64,000 nucleotides of DNA from Pyxicephalus adspersus (GCF_032062135.1 NC_092860.1:131165973-131229972); one strand, 5' to 3'; shown: positions 1 through 11,443, numbered from the stretch's first letter. Numbers and translations are program-made. The notes: generated by a model not told the origin, from the sequence alone.

Positions 1-508
1 ATTAAAGTATATTCAGATAATTTGTATATTAGCAAGGTCAAGTACAATTTAATTTAGTAGGTCATTCCCATTAACTTCATGGGAGATAGGGCCATACAGC
101 TATACAGAGTAATGTATATCTGTATGGTCCTATACTAATACATGTAACACATTTATGGTGTTTTGGAGACAACTTAAAGCAAAACAATATTTTATTGGTT
201 AACTTGCCATTTCTAGCACGTAAGCACCCAACCTATAGGGAAAAAATTTGTTAGCAGTTTTACTTACTAAGTGCTTGATGACAAGTATACACTGGAGAAG
301 ACTTTATACAGTGTTTTGACTTGATTTTCTCATCGTCAATACTTCCTGCTGAAAATTTAATGCAACTCTGGGCAGAAATAAATGTTGTGACATTGCATAA
401 AGTTAATAAAACGATACCACAGCGAATGTGTGCCGTAATCAAAGCTAAAGGCAGTCCATTTAAATAATTGAGTATATGCATTTGACAATCATTTTCTGTG
501 ACTCTTAT
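1..508. other. unassigned AT-rich DNA
   Basis: I see no gene, recognisable repeat or RNA in this stretch. A short reading frame on the minus strand has no familiar motif and is probably chance. Confidence 0.5.
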
Positions 509-842
509 TGCCACATCCGAACGTTTGAATAATTAATTATTACAAAACAATGGCACTTTCAAAGCAATATAATGTAAGAATCTTTTACAATGTTATTATG
601 TTCAACATAAATATAGCATACAATATTAAAAACCAAAGTGATACCTTCTGTACCATACACATTAATCTAGCCAAGTGGACATGGGTATATGTGTATGGTA
701 TGCGCTACAGGAGATATCACTTTGGTTTTGAATACTGCTTGTTATATTTATGTTAAAGATAATAACGTTGTAAAAGATTATTTTGTCTTACATTGACTTG
801 AAAGTTCCATATTAATTTGTAATTATTATTGGAGTATGTGGC
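509..842. repeat. long fold-back (inverted-repeat) element
   Basis: The two halves are near-complete reverse complements around a loop of about 25 nt near 663-688. The outer ends are TTGCCACAT at the left and ATGTGGCA at the right. Pairing then runs through the AATCTTTTACAA, AACATAAATATA and AAAACCAAAGTGATA blocks on the left, each found as its complement on the right. The arms are about 150 bp, with scattered mismatches and small gaps. This is the form of a snap-back MITE. No target duplication is obvious. The small frame at 550-756 lies inside the hairpin and is not a gene. Confidence 0.75.
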
Positions 843-1978
843 ATTTTTTTTTGTGGTAAGGCCCAATGTAATGCTGCACAGCCCCAGTGAAGCCATTTAT
901 TGTTAGTGAGGTGTTCTGTTTAATGGCGCTTTTACTACTAAAGTCATCATAGTTCAGATTCAAGCTGACAGATCTGAAGTGGAGGAGATCCTCTTTAAGC
1001 TTAAATACATTTAGGAATTCATAAGTAAGTCTGTTTTAGCAAAGTACTTACAGGAAGCCTCACAATTTCTATGGTAAACATGTTTGTTTTTCCACTGATT
1101 TTATTCAGTTGTGTTGTTGCAATGAAACTTTTAGTGTCTTGCTGTGCGCAGACAGCCAGTGGTCTTGTACATACATTTGCAGCGTCTGATCATGCAGTCA
1201 GAATCGCTTCAACTAATCACAGAGCTGCTGACTCATGGAAATGGCAATAATACAAGAAAAGGAATAATAGGATGCTGCCTGCAACATCCACAGTAAAAAT
1301 CATCTTCTTCCCTTTCATTAAAACAAAATCTTTTTTTTTTTTGCCTGTTCCAGTAAAAAAAGGAGATTTGGTACAGGGTGTTCAGGATCTATTTTGTGCT
1401 AGAGTGCTGATTGTCTTTGTACTTTGCCTTCCAGACCTCTCGCTGTTTCTCTCCATTCCCAAACATCTGCTATAAAAGCACTGATGTTACTGGAATGGAA
1501 ATTATTGCATAGTAATTGTTTCTAGCACTAGATGTAAACAGCTGCTTTAACTCTGTGTATTTGTGTATCACTCTGAAGATCTGAAGAGCTGATTTACAAA
1601 GACTGGTTCAGGGAAACTGGGAGCAAGAGCCAATCAGTTGCCCAGAGCAACCTGTCTGGTTTTATCTTTGTAACGAAACAAGGAATATAATAAGCTGCTC
1701 AGGGCAACTGCTTAGTTTTTACTTCAGGTTTTTTCCTGCTCCCATCTTTGAAAATCAGCCCGCTAGTGCTCATTTGTAACACAGTCAATTATGTATGAAA
1801 CCTTCATTAACATGAAGAGTGACAGCAAGTTGTTTAATAATGCCCTTGTGTTAAAAATGGTAGCTGAAGAGCAACAATTGTTGTTTTCTACAGGTGAATT
1901 TTTTATTAATATACTAATTGTTAAAGTGGAACCTTTACTTCTGCTGAGCCCCCAATCTCCTTTTACCTGTTCTTGATT
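843..1978. other. unassigned single-copy-like DNA
   Basis: I recognise no coding or repeat family. The stretch has short T runs and small chance frames only. Confidence 0.4.
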
Positions 1979-2345
1979 CGGTTCGGTGTTTTATTCCTCC
2001 TTCATCTCAGGTGCCATCATATTTTCCCTTCTTCTTTATTTGGCTACGTCACCCAATTTCGCACTGCTTAGTTCTGAGATTTAGTGACATAGCCTAGTGA
2101 GATTAAAAAAAAAAAAAAAAAAGGCGATCTCATTGCACTTTTTTTCAGTGCCTGGAAAAGCCCATGCCTGAGGTCGGGCAGAAGGAGCAGCCTGAAGCCT
2201 CCTGGGAAACATTGGATATATATCCCAGGAGGCTCTGTGCTCCCAATCCATTTTTTTTTTAAGATAGTAAAAACAGAAAGGAGGTTCATGCCCTTTTTAA
2301 AAAATATTGGGGTGGGCAAGCAAAATTTTTTTCCTGATATAAAAG
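1979..2345. repeat. dispersed element, TTAAAGCGGAAC-type family, diverged copy
   Basis: It shares blocks with the copies at 17.4, 26.6 and 40.2 kb: a 'cactgc...cag' tract, a 'gaaggagcagcc' motif, and an 11-bp inverted repeat GCCTCCTGGGA / TCCCAGGAGGC at 2197-2207 and 2223-2233. The copy at 40.36 kb carries the same inverted repeat with the same 15-nt loop. An internal A run follows 2104. The outer ends are too decayed to place exactly. I infer a nonautonomous DNA transposon. Confidence 0.5.
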
Positions 2346-2445
2346 GCTTATTTACTCTTTTATATATTTTAATAATTAAAAAATTTTGGTGATAGGTACA
2401 CTGTAAACATAATTCATTGTTAATAATAAATATCTATATAATATG

Positions 2446-2448
<3 letters not shown>

Positions 2449-2480
<32 letters not shown>
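2449..2480. repeat. (TA)n microsatellite
   Basis: A perfect run of about 16 TA dinucleotides. Confidence 0.95.
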
Positions 2481-2485
<5 letters not shown>

Positions 2486-2496
2486 TGATATTCAAT

Positions 2497-2541
2497 CTGG
2501 CAACGTTCTAATGGTCTCAAACTGGCAATGTTCTAATGGTC
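2497..2541. repeat. 25-bp tandem duplication
   Basis: CTGGCAACGTTCTAATGGTC is repeated 25 bp downstream with one C-to-T change. It lies just after the (TA)n run, as expected for replication slippage. Confidence 0.8.
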
Positions 2542-3330
2542 GCCAAGATGCAAAAAAAAAATTGGTTTTCCTACCCTAGTGGTATGGTTCAATACATGTA
2601 ACAAATACATAATCTAAAACACCAATAATAGAGATGCTAGGGATGCTATATTGTGTGCACTTTAATTTTTCAATGTTGTGACACACCCTCCAACAATTAT
2701 TTATATGCATTTTAAATGGGATAAATATAAATGCATTTAAATATTTCTATTTTTTAGATGGTCAGCTTCAAGCATGTGCAACCCCTTCAATGTTACAGCT
2801 GTAACCATAATTTCCTGTGTTGAGCGTTGGTATGACATATCCAAGGTTTCAGCAGGAGCATTCCCACAGTGCTTGTACTTTTCCTGCTTACAAAATAAAA
2901 CAAACTTATTGGGGAAGATTTCTTTGTGGTGTAGATAATTTTGACTTTGCAAAGCGAATCTTCATTTCTGTGTTAACTTCATACTTCAATCTAAAAATGT
3001 GTGAGCAAAAATGCATTCATTCAATGAGTTCATTTTCACTTGACTTTATTCACCAAACTAAAAAGAGATGTACTTTGTAAAGTAAAAATTCACTTTGCAA
3101 AATTAATCTGAACGTGTTCTAAAAGAAAAAACCTCTTTGTCTAAACCAACCTAACATAATAACTTCTTTTAAATATTTGGCACTACTTAGGAACCAAAAA
3201 CTGCTGAGACAGTGAACATATTGGTTACCAGTATGTAATGTGTAGCAAAGTGTAAAGAGCACAGTGATCAAGAGAATGTGATGTCTTGGGTGGATGCTAT
3301 ATGTAGACTAATCAGTGTATTATACCTGAT

Positions 3331-3760
3331 CAGTAATCAGTGGATCGGTGGCATTCCTTTACTTGGACACTCAAAGAAGAATTTGCACTCTTGTATTGGT
3401 AGTCAATAGAAAAATACTCTATTGCATTGGGTTCATAGAGAAATGCCTGTTTACATTGATGGTCAGTGATGAATGTCTATTTTATGGTCAGTGGAGTAAG
3501 GCTCTTTTTGCATTGGTGATCAGTGAAGCAGATCTCCCTAACAATGGCATGCAGTAGAGAAGTCAACTATAGTGGTAGTCAAGGGACAATTGTGCCTTTA
3601 TATTGATGGTCAGTAGAGAAATATACTGCATATTGGTGGCCAATGGAGAAGTCCCCTATGTATTGATGGTGAATTACTTCTTACATTGGGTGCCTCCTTA
3701 TATTTTTGTTCATTGAATAAATACCTCTTACATCTGCGGTCAGTAAAGAAGCACATAGCC
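3331..3760 (+). repeat. degenerate ~30-bp minisatellite
   Basis: A unit close to TTGGTGGTCAGTAGAGAAAT followed by about 10 variable bases ending in TTACA recurs roughly every 30 bp, for about a dozen decayed copies. The best-preserved copies are near 3395-3480 and 3600-3680. A 69-residue frame at 3348-3557 lies inside the array and follows the repeat, so it is not a gene. Confidence 0.7.
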
Positions 3761-6285
3761 ATAGCTGCATACATGCTGCTCAGAGTAATAGTAACCTTTT
3801 ACATTTTGAATATATCATTGGTGTAAATGTTTATGTATCTGAGAATAGAAACGGTCCTCTGTTCATGAACTACTGGCTATGTTAATCAACCTCCACAAGA
3901 CTGCTTGCATAGTGGCTTGGTGTCACAGAAGCGAGGACACCATGTTTGAGACCTCCACTAACCGTCTACAGTAGTACAGTGTATACTTTTCCCACACAGA
4001 TGTTGGGTAATGTTATTTGAGCTTTATGATAATGAATTGTGAAGTTCATATTTATGTTATCAGTAGTACCCTAGTCTCACCCTTGAGTAAATCTCATCAT
4101 CAATGCATACTCAAAATTGTCCCTCTGTGCCTATCACTACCACCCTATACTGTCTGAATCAGAAATATATTCATGCCACTCTGGCTGTACGTGAAGACCA
4201 CTTGTAAATGCTTTGCACAGAAAAACAGAACTTTACTATGTAGTTTATCTATACATGCAATTGTGATCTTATGCTACAATCTTTGTATTTGACTTATTTG
4301 GGTTTCTGTATCTATTACTGTGCTCCCATCCTGCTACGTACCTTGTTGCCAGTAGTTATACAAAGTAGTATATGGAGAGCAGTAAATCACACAAAGGCCA
4401 CCAAGCATGATTACATGCAGTGTGCCTATTCTGATTTTCTGTCCAGCTTCATCCTAATGCAGTCGAAAGAAAAATGTAAATGTATTTCCCTTTTTATGTA
4501 CAGGATTCTTCACAGGATACAGATCATACCCTCTTCTTGTATTGTACTGAATATGCTTCAGACAATGTAACAAGGTAAAACTGTGTTCAATCTGACCTAA
4601 CTCCTTCAATTTCCAGAATATATTTCTTTGTGATGTCAATTCATATTTTATCCATTCTAATATACTCTAACTGATGCATTTTAAACACATACAATTTCAT
4701 TTTCCCTTGTACTGGCATAGTAGGACAAGGCAAACTATATCCACTTTTTTCTTTCTCTAATATTAAACATTGATTTTTTTTTACAGTACAAAGAAATCTC
4801 ATTGTTATATGTACCTTACCTTCCTCAGACCTGGCGGTGTAATAGAGTTTCAAAATTGCAATCAGTGAAATAATGGTTGTATCATTAGTAATCAGCCAGG
4901 GGCCAAAGGGCCAGAGCGGGCAAGCAGAAGACTTTTCATTTAGACTAATCTCCTTTTGTACCCTTTGACATGCTTGTTATGTTTTGGAAAAGGCTGAGAA
5001 TAGACTGCTTTCAAACAACCCTTTCACTTCCTCAATGGTCATTTTTTTTTGAACTCATGCCAGATCCATCTCTCTTTCTCAATCAATATAGATGGATATG
5101 CACTTGGGTAAAACGCATAAGCCCAAGAGACAGGGGGATTTACTGAAACTCAAATGAATGTTACATCATTATAAACAATCTCCCTCACTCCAGCTCCTGG
5201 ATTTCCTGCTGTAAAAGTCCTATTCACATTGATTGTCTGGCCATTCAGACAGCGCCAGAACTAAAAATGGTTATTAGCAAATCCTAAAAAGGGCAATTCC
5301 ATCTGTCACGACCGGCCTCCATTAAATATAGAAGTCAACGGATAAAAAAAAAAAAACATTGCAGACTTTCTTTTTTCACAGTTCTACAGTTTTCTTCCAG
5401 TTTGACAATAAGTGCTTTTCGGTCAAAGAATATAGGAGAAAACAGCACAAATAACTGTTGAACAAGTTAAAAAAGCCACATACAAGTAAAAGTATTAGGT
5501 TCATAGTATCATTTACTTTAACCAATTCAGGGTGGAGGAGGGGGGAGTGGAGTTCTTTAATTGAATTGTTTTTTAACCATACAGCTTTGAACACAGGATA
5601 GATGATTGTTGCTCGAAATGAGTGGTAGTGCATCAGCATATGTACAGTAGCCTCTCAACGTCATTTATCAAGCTGTTCCTCTCCATCACCCTGTGTGTAC
5701 AGATTTATTTTCTTCTTCTATAACTAGATCATCAAAAAGAGTGTATCATAAAGAGACTTTGGCAAGCCATGAGATAGCTAAGTGCAAGTAGTGCAAGTGC
5801 AACGATACATCAGGAGCCTGTAAGACATCTCATGTCACCTCTGCACTCTGTTGAAGCCAATAAAGTACTGACTTGCTTGATCAGCTTCTACCCCTGAGAA
5901 CTTGTGTATTCATAATAACCTGAGAGATTAGCTTTACAACCACTTGACCACTACAAAATGGTGGAAACCAATGAGAAACTACCGGCTTCTATATGACCAA
6001 GTGTTTATTTAAATGCCACCGCTGTGAGGGACCAGTGAATGAGATAAAGCATAAAACTAACATTTATTATATTTCAGCTTAGTTGTGGTGGCTGCATGGG
6101 TTGTTACTTTTCAGGTCAAGAACATGTTCAGCAAGTACCAAATGCGCTTGCCAAAAAGTCAACCCCACTGACTCTTTCAGGTCCACAGTGATCCTCTTCA
6201 GCTATTGGAGGGACACTGACAATGTAACTGCTGTGCAGGAGATACATTGTCACCGGCGCCTGGGTCTGTTCACAGTGGTGCCTCA
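3761..6285. other. unassigned DNA
   Basis: I recognise no gene or repeat family in this 2.5-kb stretch. It has only short frames without known motifs and a few homopolymer runs, such as the A run near 5345. Confidence 0.4.
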
Positions 6286-6289
6286 ATTA

Positions 6290-7355
6290 GATTCAGGCTC
6301 TAGACTGCATGTCAAAATATTTGGACTTCAGCCTGCATGGTGCATGAACCTGGCTCTAGACAGCATGGTACATGAGCTGGGCTCTCGAAAGCATGGGACA
6401 TGAACCAAACTCTAAACTGCATGGTACATGAACCAGGCTCTTGACAGCATGGGACACAAATCGGGCTCTAGACAGCATGGGACATGAGCTGGGCTCTAGA
6501 CAGCATGGGACATGAGCTGGGCTCTAGACAGCATGGGACATGAGCTGGGCTCTAGACAGCATGGGACTTGAGCTGGGCTCTAGACAGCATGGGACATGAG
6601 CTGGGCTNNNNNNNNNNNNNNNNNNNNNNNNNNNNNNNNNNNNNNNNNNNNNNNNNNNNNNNNNNNNNNNNNNNNNNNNNNNNNNNNNNNNNNNNNNNNN
6701 NNNNNNNNNNNNNNNNNNNNNNNNNNNNNNNNNNNNNNNNNNNNNNNNNNNNNNNNNNNNNNNNNNNNNNNNNNNNNNNNNNNNNNNNNNNNNNNNNNNN
6801 NNNNNNNNNNNNNNNNNNNNNNNNNNNNNNNNNNNNNNNNNNNNNNNNNNNNNNNNNNNNNNNNNNNNNNNNNNNNNNNNNNNNNNNNNNNNNNNNNNNN
6901 NNNNNNNNNNNNNNNNNNNNNNNNNNNNNNNNNNNNNNNNNNNNNNNNNNNNNNNNNNNNNNNNNNNNNNNNNNNNNNNNNNNNNNNNNNNNNNNNNNNN
7001 NNNNNNNNNNNNNNNNNNNNNNNNNNNNNNNNNNNNNNNNNNNNNNNNNNNNNNNNNNNNNNNNNNNNNNNNNNNNNNNNNNNNNNNNNNNNNNNNNNNN
7101 NNNNNNNNNNNNNNNNNNNNNNNNNNNNNNNNNNNNNNNNNNNNNNNNNNNNNNNNNNNNNNNNNNNNNNNNNNNNNNNNNNNNNNNNNNNNNNNNNNNN
7201 NNNNNNNNNNNNNNNNNNNNNNNNNNNNNNNNNNNNNNNNNNNNNNNNNNNNNNNNNNNNNNNNNNNNNNNNNNNNNTTAAACTGCATGGTACTTGAACC
7301 AGGCTCTTGACTGCATGGGACACGAGTTGGGCTCTAGACTGCATGGGACATGATC
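6290..7355 (+). repeat. 28-bp minisatellite, interrupted by gap
   Basis: The unit GGGCTCTAGACAGCATGGGA plus CATGAGCT (28 bp) is repeated head to tail. Copies next to the gap are almost identical (6475-6607). Copies at the outer edges (6296-6450 and 7278-7350) are more diverged, with variants such as CATGAACCAGG. Homogeneous inside and diverged outside is the usual pattern for an expanding tandem array. All reading frames here, including those running through the unknown bases, are by-products of a unit that lacks stops. Confidence 0.93.
6608..7277. other. assembly gap (670 N)
   Basis: A run of 670 unknown bases sits inside the 28-bp array, so the true repeat number is not known. Confidence 0.99.
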
Positions 7356-8094
7356 CATGCATGATTAAACAATAAAAAAGCTACCAAAACCATGGGATTT
7401 TTTTTGTCTATATCTATTACAAGAGAGAGCTATAATATAAGTATCTAAATATATTGTTTTTGAACACCACACTGTAAATTATACTCAGTGAAAATCATCT
7501 AGTATTTACCTCTCTCCAAAACGGCATCAGAAAAGAAAACATTCAGTAAACGCTGATTTAAAAAGCTAACTGGGAGGCACTTCTACACTCAAGGTGAAAA
7601 TCACCACATATATTTGCTTTATTTATTGTAATTTATTGCCACTTAGAATCCTAACTGGAACTGTCCTTTAAGTCTCAGTGTCATTTCATCATACTGGTAA
7701 ATAAAGCTAAATGTAATGTAACATGTAGAATATTACATTACACTACTTCCTTACACCATGCGTACTCACCAATTGATGTGTTAATCCCTGATGAGTATTT
7801 GACATTTTACAGCAGCTGGTGAAATCTGTAACTTTCTCTTCTGTTTTGATGCAATGTATTATAGGTATTTCTTAGTTTATTGATACAAGGTTTTTGTTGT
7901 ATGATTTGTAAATTTTAAGTTTTGCTCCTAGCAAATTAAAAAGAAATCACTTTAAATAATACAAATTCTTAAATTCTTTAAAGAAAGGAAAAACTTGTAC
8001 AGTTATGTTAAAAGAAAGTACACTTTCTTATTACCAAGGTATTAGTAGTACACCCCTTAATGATATAGCTTGTAAAATCACCTTTAACAGCATT
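7356..8094. other. unassigned AT-rich DNA
   Basis: I recognise no gene or repeat in this stretch between the minisatellite and the mariner fossil. Confidence 0.4.
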
Positions 8095-8414
8095 GTGGAG
8101 GAATGGAAGGGAAGTAGGGGGGATGGTGGACCAATTGGAAACCCAGGGTGTTCAATTTGGCAGCCACAACGTTGGATGTGTGCGCAGGTGCATTGACCTG
8201 CAAAAAAGGATCCCTTTGGTCATCTTTTCACGGCATTTCATCTTAATTGCCTCCTTCAGCTGGTCCAGGAGGTCAGCATAATACTGTCCAGTGATACTGG
8301 AGCCCTGAGGTAGGTAGTCCACCAACAAAATACTGTCTTTGTCCCAGAAAACGGACCCCATGACTTTTTTAGTCGATTTCTGGGTTTGTGAGCATTCATA
8401 AATGTACAGCTCAC
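8095..8414 (-). pseudogene. mariner-type transposase fragment, decayed
   Basis: Read on the minus strand, this matches the middle of a mariner (DD34D) transposase, the enzyme that cuts and pastes the element at TA sites. Visible pieces are VMGSVFWDKD, YYADLLDQLKEAI and, after a frameshift near 8198, a stretch ending APAHTS and then HHPPYFPS. The aspartate expected just before the NAPAH motif reads as valine, and the aspartate expected after HPPYFP is absent, so two of the three catalytic residues are lost. Only about 100 of the usual 340 residues or so remain. The upstream part stops where the piggyBac-type MITE begins at a TTAA. This is a dead copy with no selection evident. Confidence 0.85.
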
Positions 8415-9017
8415 TTAACCCCCCTGGCCGTATTCTCGAGTGTGGCTCACAGTTAATTTTATGTACCAAAAGCGGTAACCCTGAGCCACACTTGATAGCA
8501 GTGTAAAGATCCTACCTGCCCCCCCACGATCCAGCGGCATCCTCTAGCAATGCCCAGCTGGCCAGCTTCTGTGTCCCCTGGCATTGCATCCCCCGGTGTG
8601 ATGGAAGAGATGCGTGAAGCATCGGTACGCTGGGGAGGCGTGGCCTGGGTGGAAATTTAAAAGCAGGATGCAGTTTGCTTTTAACACATTATTCACAGTA
8701 ATAAAGTGATAAAAAATAAATCCAAAAAATAAATATTAATTAATAGTAATTTAACAATAATATTGCACACTTGTTTGGACAGATTTCAGTGTTTTTGATT
8801 TGATTAAATAATTTATTTAAATGTATTGTTAATAAATTATTTTTTATTATTATTATTTATTATAACATAATTTATGATTTGTGTTCCAAACTTTATCATA
8901 CCCGGGAGTTATTCCTAACAATTACAGGCCTGCAATATTAAACAACAAATTTCCATGCAATGTACAATGTACCGCTTTTGACTTAAAAAATACTGACATA
9001 ATCAGACCGCCAGGGAG
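8415..9017. mobile_element. piggyBac-type nonautonomous element (MITE), copy 1
   Basis: It begins at TTAA (8415-8418) with CCCCCCTGGCCGTATTCTCG and ends with the inverted form CCGCCAGGGAGG. A subterminal inverted repeat (GAGTGTGGCTCAC / GAGCCACACTTG) and the long AT-rich 3' tail are shared with copies at 34.9, 41.8 and 44.6 kb. TTAA is the piggyBac target site. The right-hand TTAA is not present: the base after the end reads ATGA. The left flank is mariner and the right flank is Tc1, so the locus was rearranged or the right target copy mutated. Confidence 0.75.
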
Positions 9018-9340
9018 GATGAGGTCTGTACTATGTCTGGATGACTGGTTGGCAGCACCTTGATTCATTTCTTTTTCAGCTATTCTGTTTATATAACATT
9101 TCACTCTAGAATACTTTGGTATACAGAGGAGATTATGGGCAACTCATGGATTGCAAAGTGCCCAGGAACTTTGGCTGCAAAACAAGCCCAAATCATCACC
9201 CGTCCACCACCATGCTTGACAGCTGGTATAGAGGGTTTGCGCTGATATGATGTGTGTTTTTTTCCCAATTTTAGCACTCTGAGTTATGGCCAAACATCTC
9301 CTCTTATAGCCTCCTCTGTCCAAAGAACATTAGTCTAGGG
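9018..9340 (-). pseudogene. Tc1-type transposase fossil, C-terminal and middle part
   Basis: On the minus strand this segment encodes recognisable Tc1-family transposase, including KHGGGRVMIWACFAA and SSVYQSILE. The catalytic WTDE motif reads WTEE. There is an internal deletion near 9085 that joins the SSVYQSILE region directly to the distal QSPDLN region, removing the second catalytic aspartate. The rest of the gene continues at 10607-10795, beyond an inserted hAT element. Stops and frameshifts are frequent. Tc1 elements move by cut-and-paste into TA sites. Confidence 0.88.
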
Positions 9341-9854
9341 CAGGGGTCGGCAATGCGGTTCTTCAGCCTCCTTGTTGTGGCTCCCTTCGGCCGCTGACGG
9401 GAGATCCCTGATGGGGGATCCCCTTCCTGCTATAGACACTGCAGAGGAGGGGGATTCCCCTTCAGGTGTTCTAACAAATAAATCAAATGGGCATGTACAA
9501 TGAGGTCATTGTTAGGAAAGTTTCACAGCTGTGTTTGGGTATGAATGCTGCATGTCATGTTCTGCAGCCTTACATCTCTCCCGATACAAACCTCCATATC
9601 TCCTGAACAGTATGTCCTATTGACTTAAAAATTTCAAGGTACACAGGGGATCCTCATAGCTAGCATTACCCCAAATTTATTACCCCAAATTTTATTACTC
9701 TCCACCTTCAACAACTTTTTAAATATGGGGGTCATAATTATAAAAAATAGTAAAAATTGAACATTAGGGCTGCTGGGATGACTTACATAGCAAGGAGGTG
9801 TGAACCCCAAATTTACACCTACCTGTCACAAAACTAGAAATGTCATACTACACT

Positions 9855-10320
9855 ACCCTGTCCCCTTCTCTACTTTGAACCACAATTTCTCTGGAACAGG
9901 GAGATTTACAAAAACAAAAATGTAGGTGCAAATGGGAGACACCTGTGACTAACACCTCCTAAAATTTAATCATTAGGCAATCGTCAGAACATAAAAAACT
10001 GCCCATCAAAAAAATCTACCCTGTTACACATTGCTGGAGGCATCCAGCACCTGAACCCCAATTTCTCTGGATCAGGGGGGTACAAGTGAACAAAATTAGA
10101 GGTGCAAGTGGGGGATACACGTGGCTAACACCCCCTAAAATTTCATTGCTAAGGCATCATCAGAATATAAGGAACTCTGCCCATCAAAAAAATCTACCCT
10201 CTTACACATTGCTGGAGGCTTCTAGCACCTGAAAACTGATTTCTCAGAAACAGAGGGGGGGTGTACAGGTGAACAAAATTATAAAGAACTCCACCCATTA
10301 AAAAAAATCTACCTCTTACA
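9855..10320 (+). repeat. 179-bp tandem repeat inside the hAT element
   Basis: Blocks such as AATCTACCCT followed by TTACACATTGCTGGAGG recur 179 bp apart (10023 and 10202), with a third partial copy at 10304. Each unit also repeats 'ttctctgga-cagggg' and 'gtgcaa-tggg-ga-ac'. The repeats are diverged, so the expansion is not very recent. Confidence 0.75.
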
Positions 10321-10326
10321 ATAAAA

Positions 10327-10373
10327 GCCTCCAGCTTCTAACATAACAGGATGATACGTTAGAAGCTGGAGGC
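10327..10373. repeat. perfect 16-bp stem hairpin in the hAT element
   Basis: GCCTCCAGCTTCTAAC (10327-10342) is exactly complementary to GTTAGAAGCTGGAGGC (10358-10373), with a 15-nt loop. The stem is too short for a standard microRNA precursor. Confidence 0.9.
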
Positions 10374-10606
10374 TTCTAGGGGCATAGTTCAGTGTTTAAT
10401 TTATTTCATAGTAGGCCTACACATGCACACTGTACTTCTGTTTGCTGTATTCTGCTGTTGTAACAGGTAAAATTAAAAAAAAAGATTAAAACTTTTAAAA
10501 GTTTATAAGCTGCGCTATGTTTTGCAGCTCCAGACTATTTTTTTTAGTGAAAGAGGGGCCAAAATGGCTCTTTCTATAGTAAAGGTTGCTGACCTCTGGT
10601 CTAGGG

Positions 10607-10795
10607 TTTTGTGGTCTGTTTTCATGCAGCTTTGCAGGGATAAAACAAGGTTTACCAAATTCTTTTTAGAACACTTCTAAACGAGCTGTATTTATTCAGT
10701 CTTTTTCCTGTGTTAATAACTTTACCATTTACCATGCTAACTGAAGCCTTTGTAGTCTGAAATGTACCTCTTTGGGTGAATTAGCTGGGGTATTT
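10607..10795 (-). pseudogene. Tc1-type transposase fossil, N-terminal-side part
   Basis: This continues the minus-strand Tc1 gene interrupted by the hAT insertion. On the plus strand the order AGTCTTTTTCCTGTGTTAAT, then CATGCTAACTGAAGCC, then GGGTGAATTAGCTGGGG follows the complement of the transposase region upstream of the catalytic core. Several frame changes are present. The match fades at about 10795. Confidence 0.8.
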
Positions 10796-11443
10796 CAACT
10801 TCTATTCACAACTGAAAACAAAGATTGTTGTGTGACTAGTGCAGCCATAATATTGTTACACAAACTGGCTGTAATATATCTATGAAGGAGCAATGATGTC
10901 ACCCTAGATCTCCTGATTTGAACTACAAACTCCCCCTTCTCTATTGCATAAAAAGGAAATGTTTTTGAGTTCAATGAATCTAGAATAACTGATATTTGGA
11001 AAGATCAACAGGTATGATCTGTACTTGTTGACCATGAACGCTGCATGAAAATTGGAAATTAATGCAGCCACCAAATCCAAGGACTGAAAAGTTGTGATTT
11101 CTTGCACTTTTTGTAACACTTGACTACATTATATCTACGTTGTAAGGTGGAGTTTCCTGATCACACAATGGGCTGTATAGTATTACAATTTACAGGAGCA
11201 GGTCACATAGAGTAAATGTATTTTACCTATTATATAGTTGTATAGCTTTAAATAACACTAACCCAACAGCCAAACAAAAAGTTCTTTCTCAACTTTCCAA
11301 CTGCAGCAAAATAAAATGTGGCTGCTACAGGTTACCTTATTCTGCCTGCTTGTTCTGTACATATCTCCAGTCTATTTATATGTCATGCTTTTTCTCTAGA
11401 CATCAGATAAGCATATTTTTCTATTTTTCTGTTCTTGTTTTAG
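10796..11443. other. unassigned DNA
   Basis: I recognise no repeat. The last 30 bases form a T-rich pyrimidine tract that leads into the exon candidate. Confidence 0.4.

Larger units (their letters stand above)
9341..10598. mobile_element. hAT-type element, nonautonomous, with perfect 8-bp target duplication
   Basis: The terminal inverted repeats are CAGGGGTCGGCAA at the left and TTGCTGACCTCTG at the right, with 11 of 13 bases matching. The 8-bp target duplication GTCTAGGG is present on both sides (9333-9340 and 10599-10606), which is diagnostic of hAT transposition. The 1,258-bp body contains about two and a half tandem units of about 179 bp and a perfect hairpin, but no transposase frame. 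It sits inside the Tc1 fossil, so it is younger than that element. Confidence 0.92.

Noticed and set aside
619..739. Possible microRNA precursor
   Set aside because: The pairing extends far beyond a normal precursor, to 509-842, so it is better explained as a fold-back transposon.
2449..2480. (TA)n runs as TATA-box promoters
   Set aside because: These are microsatellites with no transcription start context or downstream gene.
6524..7362. Frames of 233-260 residues on both strands across the gap
   Set aside because: They consist mainly of unknown residues from the N gap and a 28-bp repeat; they are artefacts.
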